A DNA stretch of 64,000 nt from Rhizophagus irregularis (GCF_026210795.1 NC_089429.1:806001-870000), one strand, 5' to 3'. Positions 35,158-47,833 are shown, counted from the stretch's first letter. The notes: generated by a model not told the origin, from the sequence alone. Program-made: numbers and translations.

Positions 35158-37017
35158 TTAAATCTTTAAATCTTCTAAAATAAAAAAAACGTATAAATAA
35201 ATAATAAATAATTATTCAATAGTAAAAAAAAAATCGATATATGAACAACATTTACCTAATTCATCTGAATCTTCTCTTGATTCAATATTATCTTTTCCTT
35301 CATCAATCACAATTATTGAACTTAATTCTCCTTGATCTAAAATTTCATTTAATTTTGCATAATGATCGATTTTTCTGCTTATATAACAGGATAATGGATG
35401 ATTCTCTATAATAGTAGGTACTATAATGATAAAAAAAAATTTTTTCATTATCAAAAATAATATAATATAAACTTTAATTTTAAAAAAAAAAATAACTTTC
35501 TTACCCGGTACTGATTTTCTCTTATCATAGTCCATTTCCATAAGATATTTTGCCGACCATACATCAAATATTTCTGATAATTCTTTCGCAGTTGGTCTTT
35601 TATTAGGATCATTATCCCAACATCTTTTCATTAATTCTACATAATCAGGTTCTGTGCCTTCTATAATTTCTGGTCTATGTCCTTTACATATTTGTAAAGA
35701 AAGATCAAAATCATGAGGAATATCATGAAATGCTGAAACTCCTGATGTAAACTCCCACATAATAACACCGAAGCTATAAATATCTGAAGCTTTAGTATAT
35801 GGTTTTCCACGTAATACTTCTGGTGCCATATAAGGAATTATTCCATAAATATCCTTGGAATTAATTGATTGATTATATTGTCTACTCTGTCCAAAATCAC
35901 TTATATATATATGGAATTCATCTTTTAAGAGCAAGTTTCCGTTATGTAAATCTCCATGAGTCATACTAGACTTGGATAAAGCTGAAAGTGAACATGCTAT
36001 TTCGTATAAATTATGATATTTATCATTTGGATTATATTTTTTTATTAATAAATTATCTCTTAAACTCCCTCTCTTCATTTCTTCTAATACGACCATATAA
36101 ACTTTTGTTACTGGATCTTGAGTTATCCCAAACACTCTCACAAAATTTGCATAGTTATTTATAGCTGAATATAAAAATTCTAAATAATTTTCCCACTAAA
36201 ATATTAATATGTTAAATTAAGATGTTAGTATGAACTTTTTTATAGGATTATCTAAAATGGAGTAAATTGCCGAGCATGAAAAGTGACAAATATTCTTTAT
36301 TATGATCATGCGATTTAACTCCGCTTAGACGTCCCTTTTTATGTACTCAAACTCAAGTTGATTTGCACTCGAGCGAAATTTTTTATTCGAATTTCGAAGA
36401 ACATACTGACCGGACATTTTGTTATTCCAGTCAGCATTATGTCGTTTTGACTCAAGTTTAAGCTCTATTTTTTTTTATAAAACTAAATTACTTACCTCAT
36501 TTAAAGAATCCTCGTTAATATTATTTAAGCTCTTAAGAACAACATGAAATCCGACCTTTTCATCTTCCTTGAGAGTTAAGTCAATATTATTTTTTTCATT
36601 TCTATAATCTAAATAATCTTCTTCTTCAAGTTTATAACGATTTCTATCCCAACAATTTTCGCTATCATTCCAACAAATTATATATCCATCTAACCAAATA
36701 GCCTTGTTAATAGTACTAAAACCACCTTTTGTGAGATATTTTACATTTATTAATCTCGTATATGGAATCCATTCTATAACTTCCCAATGATTTCTCGCTT
36801 TTGATTGAGCTCTTCTAACAAAATCATTTATACTTTCATTCTCACTTGTCCATTCAAATAGTTTAAATTGTTCTGAACAACAACTTTGACACCAATCATG
36901 GTCAGTTTTTGGCTTTCTACATTTATTACAATGGCCAAATTCTTCGTTACGTATGGCTGTTTCATAATAAGATCTATTATGGCAGATTTCATTTGATTCT
37001 TCGATACTTTTGGCCAT
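35158..37017 (-). CDS. Protein kinase with N-terminal zinc ribbon, HGD type
   Basis: Four exons join in phase: 37017-36496, 36195-35505, 35420-35256 and a last one at 35174-35158, giving 464 residues. The N-terminus has CxxC pairs at 30-33 and 43-46, then WIPYTRL and a glycine loop KGGFS (97-101), a long acidic insert, and VVLK (lysine 162). Exon 2 carries the hinge, a catalytic loop HGDLHNGN (254-261), DFG (274-276), MAPEVLRG and RPTAKEL. The loop has Gly in place of the Arg of HRD, so it is a non-RD kinase but keeps Lys, catalytic Asp and DFG; activity is plausible. If the last intron is retained the frame ends at 35212 instead. The first intron is about 300 nt, far longer than others here, and may hold an insertion. 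Substrate unknown. Confidence 0.85.
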
Positions 37018-37053
37018 ATTTCAAGAAGGTTCAGAGATTATTAAATACTAGGC

Positions 37054-37064
37054 TTTTTTATATA
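37054..37064 (-). promoter_or_regulatory. TATA-like box of kinase gene
   Basis: TTATATAAAAA on the minus strand, about 37-40 nt before the ATG at 37017. Confidence 0.35.
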
Positions 37065-38154
37065 ACAGGTAATACAGTAACATTTTCATTTTTTCAAAAT
37101 AATGAGCACTTCTATTTATATTTTGGAATGCACCTCTGTTACGCCAATCCCGGTGACAAATAACGGGTGACAAATAAATTTTTGGTACGAAAAAATTCTA
37201 AGTCCCTCAAGTCCCTAGTGTTTTTGAACTCGTGGCTGCACGTGATCAGTGACGCGTAAACATCATGCCTTCCTATTATAGTAATGATCAGCGTAACTTG
37301 TTATTAATAATAAATCATTTCTTTTTTTGGAAATCCATTTTCGGTAACACTGAAATGAAACATGAACCCTATTTTTGTATAGTTTTTGTTTACAGGGTTG
37401 CGGAAAATAATGATAAAATCACGTGATTTGATCTTTCAATAATATTTGTAATTTTTAACCTAACACGTGAGCTATAAAATAAATAAATAAAAAGTCATAA
37501 GATCAGCTAAAAAAATTTTTTTATCCATTTTATTAAAGGATTTGCTTTTTGTGGGTGTTTTTCAACACTTTTTTTTAAATAAAATACGAATAAGAAAGGA
37601 TGGAAAGGGGGAAGGAAAGAGGAGAAGGAATGAAAGGAAATAAAATGGGAAAAAAAGGAAAGAAAGGGAAATAGCAAGTAAAAGAGGAAGAAAAAATAGG
37701 TTAAAACAAACTGCGGTAGGGCTTTTTCCCGATATGGAATTTTTTTTTTATTATTAAAGTACGTAAATTTAGCATTGTTAGCATTGTTTGCAAAGTAGAT
37801 GGTTTAATTTCTCTTATACTTATTTTTGATAAGTAATAAATAATAACTGAATTGTATCGTCAAATAATATTTTCTACATCGAAAAAATCCCTTGAATTTA
37901 ATTTTTGATAATATTTACCCACTTATTCAAGATATTTCTTTTAAAGTATTACAACTTCGAAAAAGCGTGTCATCAACGGCTTCACAAGACCGTCTGATAT
38001 CACATTGTCACATGTTTTATTCTAAATCGTTGACAAATCACAGGTTTCTACAATGTATATCAACGTCGGTCAAATTTCTACATGTTATATTGATTTAAAA
38101 AAAATAATAATAATTTTGTAAATATATTTAATATAATATTTTATTTCTTTATTT
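37065..38154. other. Intergenic; three CACGTG words
   Basis: No gene. CACGTG occurs at 37239, 37420 and 37464. A purine-rich GGAAAGG tract spans about 37590-37700. Confidence 0.4.
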
Positions 38155-38680
38155 AATAATAAAAAAAGTTGAAAGAAAAAAAAATAAAAAAAAATTGGGG
38201 AAAGAAAAAGGATGAAGAAAGAAATCGGTTTAAAAAAAAGGGAAATTTCTGAAAAAAGAAATCCGAAAAAAAATAAGTACTAAAAAAAATTCAGACAATA
38301 ATTCAGTCCAAAAAGAGTGAAAAAAAAATTTTTTAAAAATAATAATACGGTCTAAAAAAAAGATCGAAAAAAAAATAATATAAAAAAAATTGGTCTTAAA
38401 AGACCGAGACAATAGGATTATTTAATAAAAAAAAAAAATTTTCAAAAATTAAATGAAATGGGAAAAGAATGAGAAAAAATAATTTTTCGGTTTAAAAAAA
38501 AAACTAAACCGAAAGAAGAAAAGGGACGAAAAATTTTTCGGTTTGAAAAAAATGAAATCAAAAAAGCTAATTAATAATCAAAAGATTAACTGTTAAAATT
38601 TCATTAACTGAAATTGGATTAGTTAATTGGAATGCACATGGATCGAATAGTTTTTAACCATAAATAGATCAGGCGGATGC
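38155..38680. repeat. Purine-rich GAAAAAAA repeat, copy 2
   Basis: Same word content as 28528-29105 and the same closing sequence AAAATTTCATTAACTGAAAT ... GATCAGGCG, in the same orientation. Non-coding. Confidence 0.6.
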
Positions 38681-39070
38681 ATGTCATGGGTTTTAATTAA
38701 AATTATTTATCAGTTATGGAGAATAATCCAAACATCAGACAAATTTTTTAGTTATATAAATTTATCAAAAAATTTATTATAGATTTAATTACAAAATTAA
38801 AAAAACATTTTCTTGAGAATTTATTAGTCAGAAACAATATCCAAAAATCTCTAAACATCGAAAAAGCTGTATGACAGTTCTAATCATGACCGCAAATAAA
38901 ATGCAATTAATAAGAAAAATTATACTTTTTTTTGTTAGTATTAATCCATCAGAATAAAATAAATCTAGTTAAAATTTTAATTAACTGGAAATGTATTAGT
39001 TTAAAGATTGGTTATCGTATTCAGAAAAGTCAATCAAATTTCCTTATGAAATGATGATAAATACAAAACA

Positions 39071-39164
39071 GATCGGACGCAAGAATATCACATTTTTCAA
39101 TATTACACAATTCAAAGTATTTATACAGGGTAATCTAAATATGACAATTGTTATAATTAGATAG
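39071..39164. repeat. Dispersed repeat, copy 2
   Basis: Partner of 25983-26078, same orientation, with about ten differences. Confidence 0.75.
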
Positions 39165-39560
39165 AAACATTTTTTTCATTAAAAAAAAATAAAAAAAGTT
39201 TTAAAACGTCGAATCAGATGTTCAGTTTTTTCATTAAAAAAAAAGAATAATCATTTTTTTTAATTAAAAACGTCGAACCTGACGTTTTTCCATTAAAAGA
39301 AAAAAAAAGTTTTTTTAATTAAAAAAAACGCCAAACCAGTCGTTTTTTCATTATGATAAAAGAAAAAATAAATAACGTCATTAAAAGAAATGAAAAAAAG
39401 TTTTTTTTTAATTAAAAAAACGACAAACTAGACGTTTTTCATTAAAAGAAATAAAAAAAAATCAAACCAAACATTTTTTTTTTTCATTAAAAAACAAATA
39501 TAAAAAGTGTTTTTTTTTTTAGCATTTTTATATATAAATTTCAAGAAAAAATGCCAAACC
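39165..39560. repeat. Degenerate repeat around ACGTC hairpins
   Basis: Blocks of TTTTTCATTAAAAGAAA alternate with AATTAAAAAAACGYCRAACC and GACGTTTTT at about 60-bp spacing, five or six times. Each block can fold on ACGTC/GACGT. Confidence 0.55.
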
Positions 39561-39810
39561 ACTTTCTTAATAACTTGATGCGTTATGTATGTTGCATCAA
39601 AAAGTAGACTAAATATATTTTAATAATTAATAATACAGTATAGATGGTAGTATAGGACCAACAATTCAGAAAAAAAATTGACCTAACCATTTATGTTGAG
39701 AAAATCAAATAATTTGAAAATGAATGTAAATCTATACTAAAAAGCTCAAAAATCCAATTTCCAAAAATAGCCTATTACCGAAAGCAACTACTGTATAAAA
39801 GCATCTGTCA

Positions 39811-40200
39811 CAATCAGGCGCTACCCTGCTGCAGCACTTGCCGCGATCGCAAAAGTATTATTTTTGATAGATTTTACTGTAAAATATATTATGCATATCA
39901 AGATTCTCCTGCATATCTATCAAGAATGATATTTTGCGCCGCGATCAGGCGCTACCTGCCGCTTTAGCAAAAGATAGACATGAGGTATTATTCTTGATAG
40001 ACTTTACTGTAAAATATATTATGCATATTATGCATATTATGCATATCAAGATTCTCCTGCATATCTATCAAGAATGATATTTTTGCGCCGCTGTAACTGC
40101 TGTACCTGCTGCCGTACTTGTCGTGCTGCCGTACCTGCTGTACATGCCGTAAAATGCGGCACGCTTTTGTCAAGCACGGCTCGCCATACATGACGGGTAG
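39811..40200. repeat. G+C-rich tandem hairpin unit x2
   Basis: A 130-150-bp unit occurs twice (39811-39942, 39943-40090): ATCAGGCGCTACC, then TATTNTTGATAGA ... TCTATCAAGAATGATAT (a hairpin). The second copy has ATGCATATT three times. A tail of CTGCCGTACCTGCTGTAC words follows to 40160. It is far richer in G+C than its surroundings and lies 100 bp before a kinase start. Confidence 0.7.
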
Positions 40201-40300
40201 ACAATATTAAAATTTTGGTGGTTGTACAACTTATTTGTTTAACCGTCTATAGAAACGTTGTTTTTTTTTGCACTTAAAAATATTTCTTTTTTTTACAAAA

Positions 40301-42710
40301 ATGTCCAATATTCGGGAAGAATTAATACGAGCAGTACTTAGTAAAGCATTTGTATTAATTGATAATAATACCCACAATGACTTTCACAAAGGACATGAAT
40401 TTATGCAACAGACAATCCTTGCTGATAATTCTCTTACAGAAGAAGAAAAAACTGAAGCAATAAGATTAAATAATAAATCTTATGACCGAGATAAAATTAT
40501 TTATAATGATGGACCAAGAAGAATTTGTGAAAATTGTAACCAAAAATGTTTAGCTACATTATATTGTGAATATTGTGTTCGAAATTATTTAAAATCTAAT
40601 TTTTTAAATTGGACTTCTGGAAATAATGTTATTGATGATTTAATAAAAAATTGTCAAATGGAAACACTTATATCAGATGTTATTATTGAATGGATCCCAT
40701 TTAATAATTTAAAAAATATTAAATACCTGACAAAAGGTGGATTCTCAGAGATTTATACAGCAGATTGGATTGATGGATACTATGAAGAATGGGATTCTAA
40801 AGAGCAACAATTAATAAGATTTGGAACTCTTGTTGTAATACTTAAAGAATTAAAAAATGTTGAAAATGCAAGTCAAGGTTGGTTTGAAGAGGTTTGTAAG
40901 TTAAAAATATTTAAGGAAATTTAAAATTTTAATCGTTAATAATATAATATTTATTATTTTTTAAAGGCTAAATCACATTTAACTTTAGGCAACAAATATC
41001 CATCTACCGTTCTATGTCATGGTTTAACACAAAATCCATCAAATGGAAATTATTTACTTGTAATGACAAAGTTTGATATGAATTTAAGAGAATATTTACA
41101 ACAAAATCATTATCAACTTACATGGAAAGAAAGAATTAGAATTACTTTCGAAATAATATATGCACTTGATCGGATTCATGAAGAAAATTCAATTCATAGA
41201 GATTTGCATTCTGGAAATATATTATATTCACAGTTTAATGATCAATGGAAAATTAGTGATCTTGGATTTTGTGGCCCTGTAGACAAACCATCAACAAGTA
41301 TATATGGAAATCTTCCTTACATAGCTCCTGAAGTTATTAGTAGAAAAGAATATACTTTTAAATCTGATATTTATAGTGTTGCAATGCTTATGTGGGAAAT
41401 TTCATTTGGACAACCACCATTTATGAATTATGAACATGATTGTATTCTTGCATTTAATATTATTGATGGTATAAGACCAAAAATTATATCAGAAATTCCT
41501 TCCGAATATAAAAGTCTAATGGAACAATGTTGGGATGCTAATCCACTAAAAAGACCTGATAGTAATACACTCTTTGATGAAATAAACGATATTAAATCAT
41601 ATTATCAAAATAAACCTGATGAACTACCTCAACAAATAATACAATTAGATAAAAAAACAAGCAATATAATGAGTAGTAAAATATTTACAAGTAAAATTTA
41701 TAATTTTAAAAATCTACCTGAACCAAAAAATGCAACAGAAGGTACGCTTTTTTAATGTTTATTAACTATTTGATTTTTTTCTTTAACATTATAATTAACG
41801 ATACCTTTTTTTAATTAAATAATAATAGAAGAACAAAAAGGTAATATAATGACAATAATGTTTTAGTATACGTCCTTTATTAATTAATAAATAGATTGAG
41901 ATAATCTCTTTTTTTTTTTAAATAGCATTTTATATCAGTAGATCATATGATTTTAGTATTTCTAGTAATTGTAAGTATTTATTAAAGAATTTTTCTAACT
42001 ATCACCGGGGTGATGATCACCGGTGACTGAAATTACAACGATCGACCAGCATTAAAAAATATAGTGCCGGTAAAAATTGATAATTCCGGCCAATGGTGAT
42101 GATCACACCCAGTAAAAATCTTTATTAAAATTATATTGAATTTTATACAATAAAATATTAAATGATTCACTTTATTATAGCTGGTAATCTTAGTAAATCG
42201 AGTAATCAATATATACCAATTAGTTCCAATGGTAATTTATTCTTATTAGTGTTTTATAGTAAATAAATACTAATTTACTGTATATCTTAATTTTAGATAA
42301 TTATAGTAAAGAATCACCCAGATTATCCAAAAAATTAAAAATAGAGAACGGTAAAGCCTTAAAATATTTATTTATATATCGATTCTAATTTTCTTATAAT
42401 ATTTTTGTTGTTTGATTTATTGATAATAGTAGACGTTCAAAATGACTACGAGAGAGAATCCATGCAACGACAATCAAATATTAGTATTAATGGTAAGTAA
42501 AATAAATTATTTAATAATGATCAGTTATTATTATTCTAATCTTATTTATATAGATGAAGTACAAAATAATCCAAATCTTCATTCAGATGAAAAAGATAAA
42601 CAAGAAACTCCCAATGGTTTGTTTATAATTTAATATTTTTAATAATATTAAAATAATAAACTATATTATATTATTTACTAATATATTTATTCTCTTTAGA
42701 TGAATTTTAA
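40301..42710 (+). CDS. Protein kinase with zinc ribbon and modular tail
   Basis: Nine exons join in phase: 40301-40891, 40967-41741, 41829-41840, 41926-41970, 42181-42231, 42297-42350, 42430-42492, 42554-42616, 42700-42710, giving 554 residues. CxxC pairs lie at 76-79 and 89-92, NWTSGN follows, then glycine loop KGGFSEIY (145-152) and VVILK (lysine 182). Exon 2 has catalytic HRDLHSGN (274-281), DLG (295-297), APE (317-319) and the C-lobe motif RPDSNTL. All active-site residues are present, so it is probably an active serine/threonine or dual kinase of the tyrosine-kinase-like group. The Ser/Asn/Lys-rich tail ends NDEF and is spread over seven tiny exons, all separated by phase-1 introns; those between exon 2 and the last are multiples of three. 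A MITE sits in intron 4. The start is the first ATG in the frame. Confidence 0.87.
42001..42115. mobile_element. Short MITE (copy B), within kinase intron 4
   Basis: Reverse-oriented copy of 23526-23641. It lies wholly inside the 41971-42180 intron, which is three times longer than its neighbours because of it. Both splice sites remain intact. Confidence 0.78.
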
Positions 42711-43308
42711 ATTAATTTGCTTGAAAACAAATTCATTTTTATTATTTTATTATTTATTTTGGAATTATTTAAACACTAAGATTAGAGTAGTAAAAAGATT
42801 CTTAGTTTGTAATTTAAATAATTCAAATATTATGTGTAAGCAAAGTATTATGTAACAACACACTAGTGTTTACAATAAAAAATTATTTATGAATTATTCA
42901 TAATTCATTTGATTATTATTTTAAATTGTATAAATTTTAATAAATATATATGAATATCTAAAATGATTATTATTCATCAAAAGCGTTAACCCATTTTAAC
43001 ACATTTGAATGCAACACATCTGGAAACCCGTTTAAGTCATATATTATTTTTGAGAATATTATTTGAATTAAAAGTATTTAAATGCTGACATTACAAGTAA
43101 AAAAAAAAAATTATTATCAGTTTTTTAAGTTTCAAACGTGATAACAAATTAAGTATAATAATACATTTGATTTCCACTATCATATAATACTTCAACAGCG
43201 GAGATTTTTAGACAAAACTTATTTTCTTTTTTTTTGTAATTTTATCCATAAAGTAATTTTTTAGGTTGAAAACTTTATACAATATATTTAGATAGTTAAG
43301 AGTAATAT
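42711..43308. other. A+T-rich spacer
   Basis: No gene or repeat recognised. Confidence 0.45.
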
Positions 43309-43525
43309 AGGACCCCGAGCAATATATAAATAGGTCATAGGAGATTAGCAAAATTTACTATTAACTCTACGCATTTTTTCAGGGCCAATGTAAATCACCT
43401 AGTACTAAAATAAGTAATAAAATTCTGACCAACATTATTGAAAATTATCTAAGAAAGGAAAGATTTTCATGGTTATTTCTACGCGTTTATTTCTTGTTAC
43501 CTATTTCAGTATTGCTCGGGGTCCT
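43309..43525. mobile_element. 217-bp MITE, AGGACCCCGAGCAATA ends, TSD AGTAATAT
   Basis: Sixteen-base perfect inverted ends AGGACCCCGAGCAATA, flanked by a perfect 8-bp duplication AGTAATAT (43301-43308, 43526-43533). Similarity between the arms continues for a few words (AATAGGT). hAT-like by duplication length; non-autonomous. Confidence 0.87.
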
Positions 43526-43779
43526 AGTAATATATATATAATATATATATACTTAGTATTACAAATAGATATCAAATATCGTATCCTTATTGATTACTCA
43601 TTACACTAGTTATTATTCGTAAGTTGTAACGAAACAGTTTAACAAAGTTATCATAAAAATAAGACTATCGTAGCATTGGTATAATATTGAGAGAATTTCC
43701 TTTTCTGATACAATAATGTAAATTATCTGAGCCTATTTATCTAAGAAATTTCTACATAGTAATAGTAATTCTTATACAA

Positions 43780-44000
43780 CTCTTGTTTGCTTTTAATGTA
43801 AAATAAAAAAATGTCAAAAAAGAGCAAAAGGAAAAGAAATAAGCCATAAAAACATTGAATTAAGGCGCAAGAAGCCATAGATATTGAAATGTGATCCTAA
43901 TGAATTAAATAAAGGAAGGTAAAGCCGAAGATTAATTCACGTCCCATTAGAAGATTAGATGTAACGGAAAGTAAAAGGGATTGCTGCCGAAGATGTAACT
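43780..44000 (+). other. Possible coding remnant
   Basis: Reads MSKKSKRKRNKP then stops; further on RKVKPKINSRPIRRLDVTES in another frame. Basic, coding-like, broken by several stops. No family recognised. Confidence 0.25.
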
Positions 44001-44188
44001 TTTTTTTTTAGTAACGCGTAGTAAATAAAAAAAAAACAATACAAATTAATTTTGAGTAATATACTAATATATTTATGTAACTCACTTATTTATATTTGTC
44101 TATTTGCATTTACTTTATTTCCTATATTAACTTGCGCGTTTATTATGACAGATGGTTGCGAAGTCTCATGACTCTCGTTGTACAATCC

Positions 44189-44360
44189 ATTGACCCCAAG
44201 ATTTCTAAGTAAAATTCCACCCCCACGTGATCGGTGATGTTTAAGGGGACGTGAAAAATTATTTTTTCACCACTAAAAATTTTCAAGTCCCCAGAATACT
44301 ACGGTGGGGTGTGACACGGGGTGACATTTTATGCAGGTCACGTGGGGTGAAAAATCTTGG
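44189..44360. mobile_element. 172-bp inverted-repeat element, TSD TACAATCC
   Basis: Perfect 8-bp direct repeats TACAATCC flank it (44181-44188 and 44361-44368). The right end read inward is CCAAGATTTTTCACCCCACG; the left has CCAAGATTT, a 10-bp interruption, then TTCCACCCCCACG. Both arms therefore contain CACGTGA. The left end has six or seven extra bases before CCAAG. Confidence 0.7.
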
Positions 44361-44368
44361 TACAATCC

Positions 44369-46111
44369 TGCCTTACTACCTTTTCGGAAGTACTTCTTTA
44401 TTGATCGGTTGAGTTTTTGGTGTTTCTTCGTGCAAAATTCCTTGCCTATATTTATTCACTGTGTCAACCACTGCATCTTCGGTAAGCTCTTCCAATATTT
44501 TTACTTTTTCCATTTTTATTTTTTTCTCTATTAATAAAGTTATTAAAATTCTTTACTTTTTCTTGATGGAATTATCCAAACTCCATCGGATCCTTCCTTC
44601 TCTATTGAATCCGTGATCGCTTACTCAAACTTTCTTCATCTCTAAATTATCCATCTTTACTTTTACGTATATAAGTTTCGAGAAGATTTTCATCAATCCC
44701 AGATTCTTGTCAACATCAGGTACTTATTTATAAACGATCCATCACGAATTTTTAATAATTTCGTTTCTGACGAAAACCATCTGATATAATACGTTTACTG
44801 TCTACCTTCAAATTTAAATTGAACAGTTCGTGTTCACTTCTTCTCTATATCATACTTCTTTAAACGCATAATCGTTTTGACTGATTTAATTCAATAAATG
44901 TTTCAAAATGAGTGCAATTTTCTCACCTGACCATCTTACTAGAAAATCATGGAATAATATTTCCGACGGATCTGGTATATAAATTTCCGTGTTGATATGA
45001 AATTTGTCATCATTCTCATGCGGTTTGGATTTTGTTGCGCCTCCCGCAGCCAGCGACGAAGGTTCGAGCTTGCTTTCCCATTCTTTCTATATCGTTTTCT
45101 ATACTCTCTATATATTTCTTGCACAACTCCTTATAATTATCTCATTAACTTTTTCCTTGAACCTAGTGTTCTACATATATCTTCACATACTTGAGTTGTA
45201 TTTGTCATACGGTAAAAACTTTATCCATATCGTTAGTTAAGTTGCGTGAAGACTTCCTCTTGACATTTTTAAAATTTTTATTTATAAAGTACTTAATATT
45301 TATTAACGCTCTTTCCTCAAACTCTTTCTATCGTAGATAGAACTTCATTTTTCACTTGTTATTACTTATGTTTTATAGGACTTCCCGTCTTTTTATTCAT
45401 CGATTTTTCCTTACAAAATTTTGGACCAAACGATTAACAGAAGAGTTTTTTCGCCGAGTGGCAACTTGGAACTAATTGATAGTCACGTTTTATTTATAAA
45501 CAAATCTAAATAATTGAATCTATGACACATATTTACTCTTTTAAATGGTTTTAATAAAAATTTAAGGACATGCGTTGATATTTTATATCTATATGGAACT
45601 TGTCTATCGAATAACTACTTGTCCGTGATGTGTTGGGAATGAGAAATAGTACAAATGTTGTTGATGGCAGCACCCTAGGGTAGTAATGTACTATCACGTA
45701 TACGAATATTTTGCAACTAAATTTTGAGATTGGAATCTTCGAAAACAGAAGGGTGTCATAAGCACTTGCAGGACATATAGAATTTTGCAATAAAGTTCGT
45801 AAATTAATGACATTATAATGAATATAAAAAAGTGATATAGGATTAATCTAAAAATCTATACTATAACAATCGCATTTAAATCTTCATTGTATTTAAATCA
45901 TAATCTTTTTCGCAATTTGACAAGTCAGAATCTTCCATCTCTATTTTTTCGCTTGTTTCTTTTTTTTAATAAAAAATGATAGATATATTGTTGGAAACAA
46001 TGATATTGAGTTTTGAAATTACCAGGCGAATATTTAGCCATATATCTGGTTCATGTTCCAAACATCTATTCAATTAGTTTGCAATATGAAAAACTCCAAA
46101 GAAATTATTGC
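44369..46111. other. Pyrimidine-rich gene-free stretch
   Basis: The plus strand is rich in CTTT and TCTT words to about 45400, unlike the flanks. No frame is convincing on either strand. It might be a decayed element, but I find no ends. Confidence 0.35.
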
Positions 46112-46119
46112 TCTGAAAG

Positions 46120-46642
46120 TAGGGATGCCAACGGTCGGTTCGGTTCGGTTTCGGTTTTAAAACTGCAGTTTTCAACCAAAACCGAACCGACCGCAAAACC
46201 GACCGATAAAACTGAACTACAAAACCGATTACAAAAATACCGCAAAATCGAATAAAATAATGCCATAAAGTATCAATTATAACTTTTTGAATAATATTCT
46301 TTGAATTTATGTAATTATTTACAACAATAACGCCGATGTTGTGATTTTTTCAGAGAAACGAAAAATCACGTGATCAACGCGTAAATTCGATAATTTCAAA
46401 AATGAGAATATTATACATAAAAACACTAAAACAATAGTTTTTAATGGTATTCTCAATAAACAAAATCATTTTTTTTTTCCGGAATATATTAAAATTTACA
46501 ATTAACCGATCGGTTTTTTGATCGGTTTTTTTTATATATAAAACTGACGGTTAACCGGTCGGTCTTGGACTGAAACCGAACCGATAACCGAACCGGTAAA
46601 AACCGGTTATGATCGGTTATAACCGAACTTTTGGCATCCCTA
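46120..46642. mobile_element. hAT-like MITE, TSD TCTGAAAG
   Basis: Ends TAGGGATGCCAA and TTGGCATCCCTA, perfect 8-bp duplication TCTGAAAG (46112-46119, 46643-46650). Arms carry ACGGTCGGTTCGG and AACCGGTCGGT arrays. A CACGTG lies in the interior. Confidence 0.88.
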
Positions 46643-46650
46643 TCTGAAAG

Positions 46651-47833
46651 TGTCCGAAAACCCGGTTCAGTTCCATAATCAGTTTTTGTCCCGAGTCAGT
46701 ACATATCAAATTTTACCAAACCAGATTTGAACTAATGCATAAACCAAATGGAACAAATCAACCCAGGTCGCCCAACCTAAACTTTTCCATCTCTAAATGT
46801 CACTTAGACCAATTCAAAAAAAAAAAAAAAGTGATCGGCAATCGAAGTCATTTTTTTTTTCACTTATAAGATTTCTCTGAAAACTTTCTATCTAGTACTG
46901 CGATCTTTTTCTATTTCGAAGACTATTTTTCTTTGAGTTTACCCATGTAAAAGTTTTAAACATATACTAGTGCACATATTTGACAGAGATTTTAGAAATG
47001 AAAAAAATGATCTTCCACGATCTTTCGTGATGTAACTTTGCAAAATTTTATATAATAAAGCTCTGAAAAGCTTTTTGTGAGCATTTATTATTTATATTTA
47101 TTCATGTTTCTAAATTATATTAAAGTAAAACAGGAAGAAATTTTATTTATTCAATTGTAAGATTTTAACCTAAATGAGGTTTCCTATAATTTTAATTAAA
47201 GAAATAAATTATTTTTGACATACTTTTTAAAATCAATAAAACTAATTTAAACATTTTATAAATAATATATTGTTTAGATTTATTATAAAATAATTAGAGT
47301 TGATTGGTTTTAAGATTTAAAAAAAAAAAGATTTTTCATTTTTTCAAAATAATTTTCGTTCTAGTCACGCAATCAAAATGTGAATTTTAATTGGGTAAGA
47401 TTGCTATGTTACACTAAAATCGATATTGTCACATTTTTTTGAATCAGCGATAAATACATATTAACCTGTGCATTAGGTCGGGTCGTTATATGAATGTTAA
47501 TCTGGTTATTTATTTTATATTCAGGTCAAGTTCAAATATATCCTCAAAGCCGACCCTCTTGGAACGCTATTATATAAGAAAATGCCTCCTAATGTAATCT
47601 CAATTTTAAATTCTTTTACACAGTATACAGTTATTTATAGAAATTTTTGAATACAAAAAAGTAAAACTATAGATATATATGATATAAAATGAGATATAAA
47701 ATGTAGATTGCACAAAATAAACAAAATAATATTCTGTAAGTCTTATCCAGTTTTAGTATGTTTTCCTATTTAATTAAAAAAAAAAAGAATTTAAAATTGC
47801 CATGATATAACCCTAAGCATTATAATTGTACAT
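46651..47833. other. Intergenic region
   Basis: No gene seen; two short poly-A tracts and no repeat structure recognised. Confidence 0.4.

Noticed and set aside
36196-36495. Possible CCTATAAA element in the long kinase intron
   Set aside because: A CCTATAAAAAAG word is present, but the partner end is direct, not inverted, and there is no duplication.
45060-45085. tRNA-like GGTTCGAGC word
   Set aside because: No acceptor stem or anticodon arm can be folded around it.
44939-45240. Overlapping open frames on both strands
   Set aside because: Short, overlapping, without introns or recognisable motifs; the region is a pyrimidine-rich spacer.
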